A stretch of 64,000 nt of DNA. Origin: Pseudomonas sp. J452. Its GTDB lineage: Bacteria > Pseudomonadota > Gammaproteobacteria > Pseudomonadales > Pseudomonadaceae. The notes beneath the pieces are model-generated. The model searched no databases. It was not told where the DNA came from and saw only the letters and a list, made by a program, of their open reading frames with translations. Shown piece after piece: positions 17,068-26,071 of the stretch. Location: contig NZ_CP088294.1 of the NCBI RefSeq assembly GCF_024666525.1, forward strand, positions 1,674,001 through 1,738,000, read 5' to 3'. Made by a program: the position numbers and the translations under genes. Position 1 is the stretch's first letter, and each line of letters opens with the position of its first letter.

Positions 17068-17795
17068 CAGCACAATCCACCATTCACCGCGAGGACCTGG
17101 CGGGTAATGTACGCCGCCTCCTCGGACATCAGGAAATTCACCGCGCCGGCGACTTCTTCCGGGGTACCCATGCGCGCCGCCGGCACCATCTTGAGGATTT
17201 CCTCCACCGGCACCTGCTCGTCGAGGATTTCGGTGTCGATCAGCCCCGGCGCCACGCAGTTGACCGTGATCTTGCGCTTGCCCAGCTCGATCGCCAGGGC
17301 CTTGGCCGCGCCGATCACGCCGGCCTTGGAGGCGCTGTAGTTGACCTGGCCGCGGTTGCCGATCAGCCCGGAAACCGAGGTGATGCAGACGATGCGCCCG
17401 GCCTTGCGCCGACGGATCATCGGCATGCAAAGCGGGTGCAGGACATTGTAGAAACCGTCCAGGTTGGTGCGCAGCACCTGGTCCCAGTCGTCCTCGGTGA
17501 GTGCCGGGAAGGCGCCGTCGCGGGTCAGCCCGGCGTTGCACACCACGCCGTAGTAGGCGCCGTGCTGCTCGACGTCCGCTTCCAGCGCCTCGCGGCAGGC
17601 GGCGCGATCGGATACGTCGAACTGCAGGATGCGCGCCTGCCGGCCCAGTTCGGCGATCTGCGCCTGCACCGCCTCGGCCTCATCGCGGCGCGAGCGGCAG
17701 TGCAGCACGAGGTCGTAGCCTGCACGCGCCAGGCGCAGGGCGATGGCCCGGCCGATGCCGCGGCTGGAGCCGGTGACCAGAATGGTTTCGCTCAT
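17067..17795 (-). CDS. 3-ketoacyl-ACP reductase of the aryl polyene cluster (FabG-like)
   Basis: The product is a 242-residue short-chain dehydrogenase/reductase with nucleotide motif GSSRGIG at residues 9-15, NAG, catalytic Ser in ITSVSG, and YSASK. It starts at ATG 17795, overlapping the dehydratase stop in ATGA. It reduces the beta-keto group before dehydration in each elongation round; in aryl polyene systems this is the ApeQ-type enzyme. Confidence 0.9.
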   Translation of the reverse strand: MSETILVTGSSRGIGRAIALRLARAGYDLVLHCRSRRDEAEAVQAQIAELGRQARILQFDVSDRAACREALEADVEQHGAYYGVVCNAGLTRDGAFPALTEDDWDQVLRTNLDGFYNVLHPLCMPMIRRRKAGRIVCITSVSGLIGNRGQVNYSASKAGVIGAAKALAIELGKRKITVNCVAPGLIDTEILDEQVPVEEILKMVPAARMGTPEEVAGAVNFLMSEEAAYITRQVLAVNGGLC

Positions 17796-18256
17796 GACTG
17801 GGGTTCCTGAAATTCTTCCTGAAGATAACTGGCCACCTGCGGTGGGCGGAATACGTTGAGGCGGGCGAAAACCTCGATGCCGGGGCCGCTCAGGCGGCAT
17901 TCGAACACACCCATGCCGTTGTCGTCCTGCAGGGTGCGGGTGGCCTGGATATGCAGCGTGCTGCCTGCCGGGAAGCACTCGACGTTGCACTCGTACTTGC
18001 GCGTGCCGAGGAGAAAGCCCAGCTCCACCGGCAGCCCGGCCTGGCGCGCCTGGCAGCCGGCGTAGGCGGCCACGCTTTGCGCCATCAGCTCGATGCCGAC
18101 CCAGGCCGGCAGGCTGCCGTCGGCCTGGTTGAACAGGCCGCCGGGGCGCACGCTCAGGCGGGTCTCGACGTCGTCGTCGCCGAAGCGCAGCACTTCGTCG
18201 ATGAGGATCATGTTGCCGGCATGCGGGAGCAGCTCGGCGATCGGCCAGTGGCTCAT
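17792..18256 (-). CDS. Hotdog-fold 3-hydroxyacyl-ACP dehydratase (ApeP/FabZ-like)
   Basis: The 154-residue protein carries a FabA/FabZ-type site: LLPHAGNMILIDEV near the N-terminus supplies the His, and GIELMAQSVAAYAG supplies the acidic residue. An N-terminal ATG 18256 overlaps the upstream ketosynthase stop. In aryl polyene synthesis a dehydratase pair leaves each new double bond in place; the partner here is the C-terminal domain of the ligase fusion at 29992-31660. Confidence 0.87.
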   Translation of the reverse strand: MSHWPIAELLPHAGNMILIDEVLRFGDDDVETRLSVRPGGLFNQADGSLPAWVGIELMAQSVAAYAGCQARQAGLPVELGFLLGTRKYECNVECFPAGSTLHIQATRTLQDDNGMGVFECRLSGPGIEVFARLNVFRPPQVASYLQEEFQEPQS

Positions 18257-19449
18257 GGCGTCTCTCCTGGTGCATCGCCGAGGATCAGGCTGACATTGCT
18301 GCCGCCGAAGGCGAAGGAGTTGCTCATCAGCCGGCGGCCGCTGGCCTTGTTCAGACGGGTGCCGGGCGTGACCAGCTGCAGGGCCGGCAGTTCGGGCTCG
18401 CCCTGGCCGTCCCACAGGTGCGGCGGCAACAGCGCGTCCGGGTTGTACTCGCTCAGGCTCAGCCAGCAGAACGCCGCTTCCAGCGCCCCGGCGGCGCCGA
18501 GGGTGTGCCCGGTCAGCGGCTTGCTCGAGGAGCAGGGCACCCCGGCCGGGAAGATCGCCGCGGTGGCCAGGCTTTCCATGGCGTCGTTGTGCGTGGTGGC
18601 CGTGCCATGCAGGTTGAGGTAGTCGATGTCGCTGGCCGCCAGGCCGGCACTGCGCAGCGCCTGGCGCATCGCTGCCTGGGCGCCGAGGCCTTGCGGGTGC
18701 GGCGCGGAAATATGGTGGGCGTCGGAGCTGGCGCCGCCGCCAAAGAAGGCGATCGGGGCCGACTCCTTGGTCATGAGGAAGAGCGCCGCACCCTCGCCGA
18801 TATTGATGCCGTGGCGGTTGCGCGAGAAGGGGTTGCACGGCTCGGCGGACACCGCTTCGAGCGCCGAGAAGCCGTTCAGGGTCAGCCGACAGAGGCTGTC
18901 CACGCCGCCGCAGATCACCGCATCGCACAGCCCCTGTTGCAGCAGGCGATGGGCGCTGAGCAGGGCGCGGGCGCTGGAGGTGCAGGCGGTGGAGATGCTG
19001 TAGCACGGGCCGTCCAGGCCCAGCCAGGTGGCGAGGAAGCTGGCCGGGGCGACCAGCTCTTGCTGGGCATAGTGGTAGTGCGCCGGCAGCGCGCCCTGGT
19101 TGTAGTACTGGGCGATGCTCTGGCTGGCTTCGGCGATGCCCGAGGTGCTGGTGCCGAGCACCACGCCGACGCGGCTGGCGCCATAGCGGGCGATGGCCTC
19201 GCGCAGCGGCGCTTCGATCTGCAGGGCGGCGGCCAGCAGCAGCTGGTTGTTGCGGCTCGGCGGCAGCCCCAGGTCGGGCAGTGCGGGCAGTTCGCCACGC
19301 ACGGCGCCGACGGTCAGCTCGCGTTCGGCGACCCAGCCGGGCTCGGCGCGCATGCCGCTGGCATCGCCGGCCAACAGTGCACGTGCCACGGCTTGCTTGC
19401 CCTGGCCGAGGGCGCAGAGCAGGCCGAGGGCGTTGAGGTAACTGGGCAT
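18253..19449 (-). CDS. Second beta-ketoacyl-ACP synthase of the aryl polyene cluster
   Basis: The product has 398 residues with Cys156 in ISTACTSSA, His281 in LHGTATTHND and His315 in LTGHTLGAAG, so the triad is complete. The start is ATG 19449, overlapping the lipoprotein stop by one base. The N-terminus lacks the usual FabF VVVTG strand (it begins MPSYLNALGLLCALGQGK), as is common for this cluster type. It may initiate on the aryl starter or act as a partner of the 15832 enzyme; which one primes is not visible. Confidence 0.88.
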   Translation of the reverse strand: MPSYLNALGLLCALGQGKQAVARALLAGDASGMRAEPGWVAERELTVGAVRGELPALPDLGLPPSRNNQLLLAAALQIEAPLREAIARYGASRVGVVLGTSTSGIAEASQSIAQYYNQGALPAHYHYAQQELVAPASFLATWLGLDGPCYSISTACTSSARALLSAHRLLQQGLCDAVICGGVDSLCRLTLNGFSALEAVSAEPCNPFSRNRHGINIGEGAALFLMTKESAPIAFFGGGASSDAHHISAPHPQGLGAQAAMRQALRSAGLAASDIDYLNLHGTATTHNDAMESLATAAIFPAGVPCSSSKPLTGHTLGAAGALEAAFCWLSLSEYNPDALLPPHLWDGQGEPELPALQLVTPGTRLNKASGRRLMSNSFAFGGSNVSLILGDAPGETP

Positions 19450-19952
19450 CAAGGCTGTGCTTCCGGTTGCAGCGGCGCGACCCGGTAGTGCAGGTCGGGC
19501 GGGGTGTTCAGGGTGAAGTGCAGTGGCGTGCGGTAGTCGATCCGCCAGTCTGGATCGAGGCGGCGCTGGTCAGCGCCGGCCAGTTGCCAGTCGCCTTGCG
19601 GGTAGCGCTGCGCCAGCTCGGCGCTCGGCGTCAAAGCGAACAGCAGGGCGGCGAACAGCTCGCGGGCCTCGGCATTGGGCGGCAGCAAGCCGTCATTGCG
19701 CCACTGGCCGTGGTCCAGCAACTGGCGCGCCAGCGGCACGCCGAGCGGGTCGAACAGCGACCAGCGCAGCGCGGTGCCCTCTGCCTGCACCACCAGCAGC
19801 CAGTCCGCGCTGGCCCCGGCCTGCGCGCGCTGGATATGCAGCGACAGCGGCAGGCTCAGGCTAGGCGCGACCGCCGGCAGCGGCGTGCGGCTGGCGCAGG
19901 CGCCGAGCAGCAGGCCGAGCAGGAGGACGAAGGAGCAGCGCAGCAAGGGCAT
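19449..19952 (-). CDS. DUF3261-type lipoprotein of the aryl polyene cluster
   Basis: The 167-residue protein has signal peptide MPLLRCSFVLLLGLLLGAC with lipobox LLGAC (Cys near residue 19). The remainder (DWLLVVQAEGTALRWSLFDPLGVPLARQLL ... YRTPLHFTL) matches the small lipoprotein found with MMPL and LolA-like genes in aryl polyene loci. It probably helps move or insert the lipid-linked polyene at the outer membrane, inferred from company rather than from known chemistry. Confidence 0.8.
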   Translation of the reverse strand: MPLLRCSFVLLLGLLLGACASRTPLPAVAPSLSLPLSLHIQRAQAGASADWLLVVQAEGTALRWSLFDPLGVPLARQLLDHGQWRNDGLLPPNAEARELFAALLFALTPSAELAQRYPQGDWQLAGADQRRLDPDWRIDYRTPLHFTLNTPPDLHYRVAPLQPEAQP

Positions 19953-19959
19953 GTCCGGC

Positions 19960-21207
19960 TCAGTTCATCGCACAGATTTCGGCGAGCACGCCAAGGCGGC
20001 GCTTGGGCTCGGCGACATAGGGGTTGTTCAGGTCCCAGGCGTAGCCGGCGAGGATCGAGCAGATCATCCGGCGGATTTCCGGCTGGGCCTTCTCGTAATA
20101 GATCACGTCCTGGAAGCTGCCGTCGTACCAGCCCTCGACATAGGCGCGGAAGGTGTCGACGCCGCGTTTCAGCGGGATGGCGAAGTCCTGCTCCCAGTCC
20201 ACCGCCTCGCCGCTCAGCTGGCGGTGCAGCAGGCCGGCGGCCATGCTCGCCGAGCGCATGGCGATGGTCACCCCGGAGCTGAACACCGGATCGAGGAATT
20301 CGGCGGCGTTGCCCAGCAGGGCGAAGCCCGGGCCGTGCAGGCTCTTGACGTTGGCCGAGTAGCCTTTCAGCTCGCGCACCGGAGTGTCCCACACGGCGTT
20401 CTGCAGGACGTTGCCGAGCGACGGCGTTTCCGCGACGAACTGGCGCAGGCAGGCTTCCATGTCCTCGGGATAGCCCTTGTAGCGCCCGGCTTCGGCGACC
20501 ACGCCCAGCGAGCAGCGGCCGTTGCTGAACGGGATGGTCCAGAACCACACGTCGCGCAGGGTCGGGTGGGTGGTTATGAGGATCTTCTCGCGGTCGAAGC
20601 CGGCGTCGGCGGCGATGCGGTCCTCAACATGGGTGAACAGGGCGCGGCGCATCGGCATGTTGGACGGGGTGTCGAGGTCGAGCAGGCGCGGCAGCACGCG
20701 GCCGTAGCCGCTGCCGTCGAGGACGAAGGCGCACTCGACCTGATACTCGCCGCCATCGGCCAGGCGGCGCACGGTCAGGCGCGGGCAGGCGCCGCTGAAG
20801 TCGACGGCAGTGATCTCTTCCTCGTAGCGGATTTCCACGCCCTGGCGCTCGGCGTCATCGGCCAGCACCTTGTCGAAGCTGGCGCGCAGCACCTGGTAGG
20901 TGGAGCCCTTGCCCTCGGTGAACTTGTCGCGGAAGTCGAACTCGGTGTAGCGCTCGCCCCAGGCGAAGGCCGCGCCGTGCTTGGTCTGGAAACCGGCGGC
21001 CTGGACCGCGTCGAGCATTCCGGCTTCTTCGACGAAGTCCAGGCAGTGCGACAGCAGGCTCTCGCCGATGGAGAAGCGCGGGAAGCGCTGGCGCTCCAGC
21101 ACCAGCACGTCGTGGCCGTTGCGCTTGAGCAGGGCGGCGGCGATCGCACCGGAGGGGCCGGCGCCGATTACCACGACCTGGCGTTGTTCGAGTTCAGGAG
21201 TGTTCAT
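19960..21207 (-). CDS. FAD-dependent oxidoreductase, halogenase-like
   Basis: The 415-residue flavoprotein has the FAD motif VVVIGAGPSGAIAAALL near the N-terminus, FPRFSIGESLL, and a WFWTIP segment fitting the WxWxIP pattern of flavin-dependent halogenases. GFQTKHGAAFAWG follows the GESLL region, as in PltA/CmlS-like enzymes. FALLGNAAEFLDPVFSSGV is the second flavin motif. It may halogenate or oxidise the aryl head or polyene; the sequence does not decide. The start at 21207 is favoured over ATG 21225 since it sits next to the Rossmann strand. It overlaps the antiporter gene by 14 bases. Confidence 0.8.
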   Translation of the reverse strand: MNTPELEQRQVVVIGAGPSGAIAAALLKRNGHDVLVLERQRFPRFSIGESLLSHCLDFVEEAGMLDAVQAAGFQTKHGAAFAWGERYTEFDFRDKFTEGKGSTYQVLRASFDKVLADDAERQGVEIRYEEEITAVDFSGACPRLTVRRLADGGEYQVECAFVLDGSGYGRVLPRLLDLDTPSNMPMRRALFTHVEDRIAADAGFDREKILITTHPTLRDVWFWTIPFSNGRCSLGVVAEAGRYKGYPEDMEACLRQFVAETPSLGNVLQNAVWDTPVRELKGYSANVKSLHGPGFALLGNAAEFLDPVFSSGVTIAMRSASMAAGLLHRQLSGEAVDWEQDFAIPLKRGVDTFRAYVEGWYDGSFQDVIYYEKAQPEIRRMICSILAGYAWDLNNPYVAEPKRRLGVLAEICAMN

Positions 21208-22351
21208 AGTGGCTTCTTGCCTCATGGGTCGTGGTGGCAGGACGAGGGTAGGCGCCGGTGAAGGCCGGCAGCAAGGTGGAGATCAGGCCCATCAGCATCA
21301 GGGCAAAGTACAGCTGGGTACTGATCACCTGCTGCTGCAGCAGCAGGTTGAGGAAAACGATTTCGGTCAGGCCGCGGGTGTTCAGCAGCACGCTCTCGCG
21401 CCACTGTCCGGGGCTCGGTGCCAGGCGCCCGGCGGCCCAGCTCAGACCCAGCCAGTTGCCCAGCAGCTTGCTGGCGATCGGCAGCAGCAACAGCGCGCCG
21501 AACTGCAGCCAGGAATAGCCCAGCCAGGCATTCTGCCAGTCGATCTGCAGCAGACCGTAAGCCAGGATCAGCGGCACTGCCAGCCAGGTCTGCAGGGCGG
21601 CGAACACGCTGCTTGGCAGCGGCAGGCGCAGCGGTACACGCAGCGCGGCGCTGCACAGCAGGTAGGCGATGCCGAACACCAGGGCATTCAGTTTGAGCTG
21701 TTGCATGACCAGCAGCAGCACCAGGAAACACAGGCCGTTGAAGCGCGCCGAACGGCACGGCAGCAGCTTGAACAGCAGCGGCAGGCTGGCAGCCAGCAGC
21801 GGCCAGAGCAGGGTGGCCGGCTGGCTGCTGCCCTGGGCCAGGCCGAAGATCAGCCAGCACAGCAGGTCCATGAGGATCGCCGCCTGCAGCAATTGGCGGA
21901 TGCGTGCGGCGGGGTAGCGCAGGTGCTGCAGGTAGAGGAACAGCACCGGGATGGCGGTCAGGGCGAACAGCAGGCCGACGGCGATGCTGCCCAGCAGGCT
22001 CTGCGCCGGCAGCAGCCACAGCGCACAGGCCAGGCCGCAGAAGAACGGCAGGAAGAAACTGGGCAGGGCGATCTTCACGCTGTCGGCCTGCAGGTCGAGA
22101 TCGATCACATCGCTGAGGATATGCCCCAGCAGCAGGGTGAAGGCCACGCCGTACAGCGGCTTGAGCCAGTCGGCGGCGAGCAGCTCGCTGGCGCCGAAAC
22201 CCAGGGGCGTGCTCCACAGCATCAGCAGCGGCAGGCCGAGGGTGGCCAGCAGCAACTGGCTGACAATCGGGATCAGGCGCAGGCGGCTGCCCAGCCAGGT
22301 GGCGGCGGCGAACAGGCCGAGCAGGCCGAGCCAGAACAGCGCGATGCTCAT
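21194..22351 (-). CDS. CPA2-type cation:proton antiporter homologue in the aryl polyene operon
   Basis: The 385-residue, almost wholly hydrophobic protein has about 11-12 predicted helices. LTAIPVLFLYLQHL followed by AAILMDLLCWLIFG aligns with the KefB/CHX pattern in which ion-binding residues sit in DD or ND; here only one Asp (MDL) is kept. WRESVLLNTRGLTEIVFLN near the C-terminus matches the conserved NTRGL segment of the same family. No RCK domain is present. The start overlaps the MMPL stop in ATGA, so it is translated with the exporter. It may set the ion gradient for export or have become a permease; both are inference. Confidence 0.75.
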   Translation of the reverse strand: MSIALFWLGLLGLFAAATWLGSRLRLIPIVSQLLLATLGLPLLMLWSTPLGFGASELLAADWLKPLYGVAFTLLLGHILSDVIDLDLQADSVKIALPSFFLPFFCGLACALWLLPAQSLLGSIAVGLLFALTAIPVLFLYLQHLRYPAARIRQLLQAAILMDLLCWLIFGLAQGSSQPATLLWPLLAASLPLLFKLLPCRSARFNGLCFLVLLLVMQQLKLNALVFGIAYLLCSAALRVPLRLPLPSSVFAALQTWLAVPLILAYGLLQIDWQNAWLGYSWLQFGALLLLPIASKLLGNWLGLSWAAGRLAPSPGQWRESVLLNTRGLTEIVFLNLLLQQQVISTQLYFALMLMGLISTLLPAFTGAYPRPATTTHEARSHYEHS

Positions 22352-24720
22352 GCCGGCACCGCCTTGGCCTGGGGCTCACGGGTGCCGGCCCAGGGCGCGA
22401 GGATAAAGCAGAACAGCAGGCCGAGGCTGATCGCCAGGCCGAAGTTGGCGATGGCCGGGGTGTCGCTGACCAGCAGCAGGCCGAACGACAGCCAACTGGT
22501 CAGCGCCGAGAGCAGGGTGCCGAGCAGGCTGACCGCCGGTCCGCCAATGTTCTCGCGCATCAGGATGGCGTAGTCGACCCCGATGGCGGTGATCAGCAGC
22601 AGGCCGAACAGGCTGAACAGGGTCAGCGGCTGGCCCAGCCAGCCGAGCCCGGCCAGGGCGGCGAGGGCGGCCAGCAGCGGCAGGCAGACCACGCGCAGGG
22701 CGCCGGCCAGGCCGAAGGGCAGGCACAGCAGCAAGAGGATCGCGGCACTGGCGACCAGCTTGAGCTGCGCGGCGCTCAGCTGGGTGGCGCTGAACAGGCC
22801 GTTCAGCTCGCCGAGGCGGTCGACCAGCTGCACGCCGGGCAGGTCCGCGCCGAGGCTGTGCAGCAGGGCGCTGTCGGCCTGGCCCTGCAGGCTGACCAGG
22901 CCGGCCACACCCTCGGCGTTGGCGCCCAGCCACAGCGGCCGCCAGGCTTCGCCCAGCGGGCCGGCCAGGGCCTGGTCGAGGCTGGGTGGCGCGCCCTCAG
23001 TCAATTCGTTCAGCTCCGCCTGCAGTGCGGCAGGCGGGATGCCCATGGCCAGCAGCGGCTGCCAGTGCTGGGGCAGGCGTTGCAGGGCGTCGCGCAGCGG
23101 CTGGCGCTGGCTGTCGGCGGCGACCAGCTGGCTGAGCGCGCGGTAACCGCGCAACCGGCCGGCGGCCACGGCCTGGTCGAGGCGCTGGGCGAGGGCGGCC
23201 TGGCGTTCGAGCAGCTGCGCTTCGTCGCTGGCGCGCACCAGGAAGAACTGGCTGGTGGGTTGCTGCCCGGTCAGCTCGCCGATGCGCTTGGCCTCGGCGA
23301 GCAGTTGCGGCTGCTGCCCCAGCCACTGGCGGATATCGTTCTGCGTGTGCAATTGCCCCAGGCCACCGGCGCAGAACAGCAGCAACAGGGCCAGCAGCGG
23401 CAGGCTGCCGACGCGACCCAGCAGGCGCGCGCGCAAGGCCAGCAGCGCGCTGCTGAAACCCAGCAAGCTGGGCGGCGGACGCAGGCGCAGGCCATTCAGC
23501 CAGGCCGGCAGCAGGCACACCGAGCAGAGGTAGGCGCCGATCAGCCCGGCGGCGGAGAACAGGGCGATCTGGGTCAGCGCCGGGAAGGGGGTGAAGGCTA
23601 GCGCCAGGTAGCCGACCAGGTTGGTGCCCAGGCTCAGGGTCAGCCCCGGCAGGGTGGCGCGCAGGGCGCCCCAGCTGGTCCAGTCGGCGCTGCCCCAGCT
23701 CTTGCTCAGGTAGTGCTGCGGGTAGTCGGCGGCCACGCCGATCAGGCTGGCGCCGAGCACCAGGGTCAGCACGTTGATCTGGCCGAACACCAGCACGCAG
23801 GCGGTGCAGCCGGCAATTAGCGCTACGCCTATCGGCAGCAGGCTGACCAGCACGCGCGGGCGGCGGAAGGCCAGCAGCAACAGCAGCAGGGTGCCGAGGG
23901 TGGCGCCCCCGCCGATCCAGCTGACTTCGCGGGTGGCCTTGGCCTGGCCAGCGGCGGCATACAGCACGCCGCCGGCGGCCAGCAGCTGACCGCCGGCGGC
24001 CGTCACCTCGGCGCGCGCCGCCGCCACGCTGGCGGCAATCGCCGGGGGTGCCTGCATGTCGAAGGCGCTGCCCAGGGTGCGCACGCGCAGCACGGCCCAG
24101 GTCATGCCCGGTTCTTCCAGCAGCAGGGCGCCGCTGCCGAGGTCGGCCTGGATGCGGCTGTTCGGGTTCAGCACTTGCTGGGCTCGGGTGCCGATACCCA
24201 GCCAGTCCTGCTCGGGCGGCAGCAGGTTGAAGCCGGCGAAGGTATCGAACAGCTGGGCGCTGCGTTGCTGGATAAAGACCTCCGGCTGCTCGATCAGCAA
24301 CTGGCGATCCACCGCCGGCAGCAGGGCCAGGCGGTTGTCGCGCAGTTGCTGGCGCAGCACGGCCAGGTCGCTGTCCAGGCTCCATTGCACCCGCTCGAAG
24401 CGCTGGCTGGCCTGCCACTGCTGGCCGAGCCGCTGGACCAGGGCAATCGCCTGCTGGCGCTGCGGATGGCCGACCAGCAACAGCAGGTCGCGATTCAGCG
24501 GCTCCTGCATGCGCTGTTCGGCCTGCTGCACCAGTGCGTCGCCGGCGCCCTTGGGCAGCAGGGCGAGCATGCTCGCCGCCACCGGCGGGCCGTTGCGCCA
24601 CTGCCAGACGGCCAGCACCAGCAGCGCCAGCAGGGCGATGCTGAACAGGCGCGGCAGGCTGCGCTGGGCGGCGAAGGGCTTAGCGTGCAAAGGCGTCTTG
24701 CTCCTGCGCGCTGAGGGCAT
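22348..24720 (-). CDS. MMPL/RND-family exporter of the aryl polyene cluster
   Basis: The 790-residue membrane protein has one N-terminal helix (LPRLFSIALLALLVLAVWQW), a large periplasmic domain to about residue 260, five helices, a second periplasmic domain and a final helix group (LTLFSLFGLLLITAIGVDYA). This is the two-fold MMPL plan, and the Asp pair region IGVAADYPQHYL / IGVDYAILMREN is conserved. It likely moves the polyene lipid across the inner membrane together with the LolA-like carrier whose gene it overlaps by 41 bases. Confidence 0.9.
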   Translation of the reverse strand: MPSARRSKTPLHAKPFAAQRSLPRLFSIALLALLVLAVWQWRNGPPVAASMLALLPKGAGDALVQQAEQRMQEPLNRDLLLLVGHPQRQQAIALVQRLGQQWQASQRFERVQWSLDSDLAVLRQQLRDNRLALLPAVDRQLLIEQPEVFIQQRSAQLFDTFAGFNLLPPEQDWLGIGTRAQQVLNPNSRIQADLGSGALLLEEPGMTWAVLRVRTLGSAFDMQAPPAIAASVAAARAEVTAAGGQLLAAGGVLYAAAGQAKATREVSWIGGGATLGTLLLLLLAFRRPRVLVSLLPIGVALIAGCTACVLVFGQINVLTLVLGASLIGVAADYPQHYLSKSWGSADWTSWGALRATLPGLTLSLGTNLVGYLALAFTPFPALTQIALFSAAGLIGAYLCSVCLLPAWLNGLRLRPPPSLLGFSSALLALRARLLGRVGSLPLLALLLLFCAGGLGQLHTQNDIRQWLGQQPQLLAEAKRIGELTGQQPTSQFFLVRASDEAQLLERQAALAQRLDQAVAAGRLRGYRALSQLVAADSQRQPLRDALQRLPQHWQPLLAMGIPPAALQAELNELTEGAPPSLDQALAGPLGEAWRPLWLGANAEGVAGLVSLQGQADSALLHSLGADLPGVQLVDRLGELNGLFSATQLSAAQLKLVASAAILLLLCLPFGLAGALRVVCLPLLAALAALAGLGWLGQPLTLFSLFGLLLITAIGVDYAILMRENIGGPAVSLLGTLLSALTSWLSFGLLLVSDTPAIANFGLAISLGLLFCFILAPWAGTREPQAKAVPA

Positions 24721-25315
24721 CGCCCGCCTGGCTCTGCGGCATGCGCATGAGCGTGCGATCGCCCTGGGTCTCGTGCAGTTCGATGCGTTCGACCAGGGCC
24801 CCGCCGTCGATGCGGATGCTGCTGAATATCTGCTTGAGCAGCAGCGAATGCGGGATCAGGGTCAGTTGCCAGGCCGCGCTGCTGCCGCTCAGCTGCAGCT
24901 CGAAGTCGCGAGCCAGACCGCTGTGGTCGCCCTTGAGTACGGCGAGGAACAGCCGGCTCTGCTGGGCGGCGACGTCCTGACCGGGTTGCAGTTGCCAGCC
25001 TTGAGGTGTGCGGCGGGCGATGCCGGCGGCGTCGATGCGGTAGTCCTGGGTCAGCGGACTGCGCAGCTGCCAGAGCAGGCCGGCGTCGCGGCTGAGGACG
25101 AACTCGCCCTGGCTGGTCAGCGGCTGGGGCAGGGCGCGCAGGTGTTTTTCCTGGATGAACGGGCCACGGACTACGGCGGGTTTGGCCAGTTGGGCGCCCA
25201 GTTCGGTTAGGTCGAAGGCGTGGGCGGTCTGTGTCTGGGTTGCAAGGAGCAGGCACAGGGCTTTTAGGGTTTGGCTGATTATCGAAGTTGGCTGATGGCT
25301 TTGGTTTCGCCCCAC
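24680..25315 (-). CDS. LolA-like outer-membrane lipid carrier of the aryl polyene cluster
   Basis: From ALCLLLATQTQTAHA/FDLTELGAQ onward the protein is a full-length LolA-type fold (VVRGPFIQEKHLRAL ... GEFVLSRDAGLLWQL ... RIELHETQGDRT). No ATG exists near the signal peptide. The nearest in-frame candidates are GTG 25315 and GTG 25327, both lying in sequence shared with the repeat block at 25.3-26.1 kb, so the native start may have been replaced. I give 25315 with low certainty; it would add about 20 non-signal residues before the hydrophobic core. It would carry the polyene lipid across the periplasm. Confidence 0.75.
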   Translation of the reverse strand: MGRNQSHQPTSIISQTLKALCLLLATQTQTAHAFDLTELGAQLAKPAVVRGPFIQEKHLRALPQPLTSQGEFVLSRDAGLLWQLRSPLTQDYRIDAAGIARRTPQGWQLQPGQDVAAQQSRLFLAVLKGDHSGLARDFELQLSGSSAAWQLTLIPHSLLLKQIFSSIRIDGGALVERIELHETQGDRTLMRMPQSQAGDALSAQEQDAFAR

Positions 25316-25327
25316 CGGGCGAGTCAC

Positions 25328-26071
25328 TTTCTCTTTGCTCGTGCAAAGAGAAAGTAACCAAAGAGAAAGCACGCCCGACATGCGGGTCTCGCTGCGCGAG
25401 ACTTCCCTCGCGCCATCATCGCTCCAGGGGCCCGCCGCGAAGGGCCATCCCTGGCCCATCGCGGCTCTCGCGGCATCCATGCCGCTCAACCCCTTACGCA
25501 CGGATTCTGCTCGGCCTCCTGACGGGACTGATCCCGGCACCGACTCTTGTGCCGGGCGGGCAGGCGCCAGTTGGCTTGCGGTATGGATGGCTGGTTTACA
25601 GATTGCGCAAGTTGCGTAGGGCGGGTGAAACCCGCGGGCTGTCTGTAGGAGCGAGTTCTGCTCGCGAAGGCGCCCCTCTCCCCAGCCCTCTCCCATAAAT
25701 GGGAGAGGGGGCAGGCCGTGCAGGTTGAGACGTCGTAGCCCGGATGGAATCCGGGAAAGGTGGTTCAGGAAAGCTTCGTTCCCGGATTTCATCCGGGCTA
25801 CAAGATGGGTACAGACCTCAAGCCAGCCACTGCCTGTTATGTGATTCCAGTGGAGCGGGCCGGGAAACGGGGTCCCCTCAGGAGGCCGAGTGGAATCCGT
25901 GCGTAAGGGGTTGAGCGGCATGGATGCCGCGAGAGCCGCGATGGGCCAGGGATGGCCCTTCGCGGCGTGCCCCTGGAGCATGGATGGAGCGAGGGAACCC
26001 TGGCGCAGCCAGGGCCGGATGTGGGGCGCGCTTTCTCTTTGGTTACTTTCTCTTTGCGCGCGCAAAGAGAA
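25328..26071. repeat. Long inverted repeat (two arms of about 200 bp) splitting the polyene operon
   Basis: The arm at 25328-25528 returns inverted at 25872-26071 with long exact blocks such as AAGGGCCATCCCTGGCCCAT and GCGGCATCCATGCCGCTCAA. Inner hairpins of AAAGAGAAAG type occur at the outer ends of both arms. Short open frames here (KEKVTK-like) are repeat translations, not genes. The stretch 26086-26265 has two further copies of a CTCGCCCGG.GGGCGAAAC unit and no gene. The whole 950-bp gap lies between the thioesterase and lolA-like genes of one operon. Confidence 0.85.
25616..25801. repeat. Mosaic of four REP families in the spacer of the long inverted repeat
   Basis: In order: GTAGGGCGGGTGAAACCCGC, TGTAGGAGCGAGTTCTGCTC, CCCTCTCCCATAAATGGGAG with a side arm, and GTAGCCCGGATGGAATCCGG paired with its inverse CCGGATTTCATCCGGGCTAC. 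Each has other copies or relatives in the window, except the GTAGCCCGG unit. Confidence 0.85.

Noticed and set aside
20981..22573. 530-codon plus-strand frame opposite the flavoprotein and antiporter genes
   Set aside because: It is Gln/Ala/Gly-rich and antisense to two well-supported genes; it is not a plausible protein.
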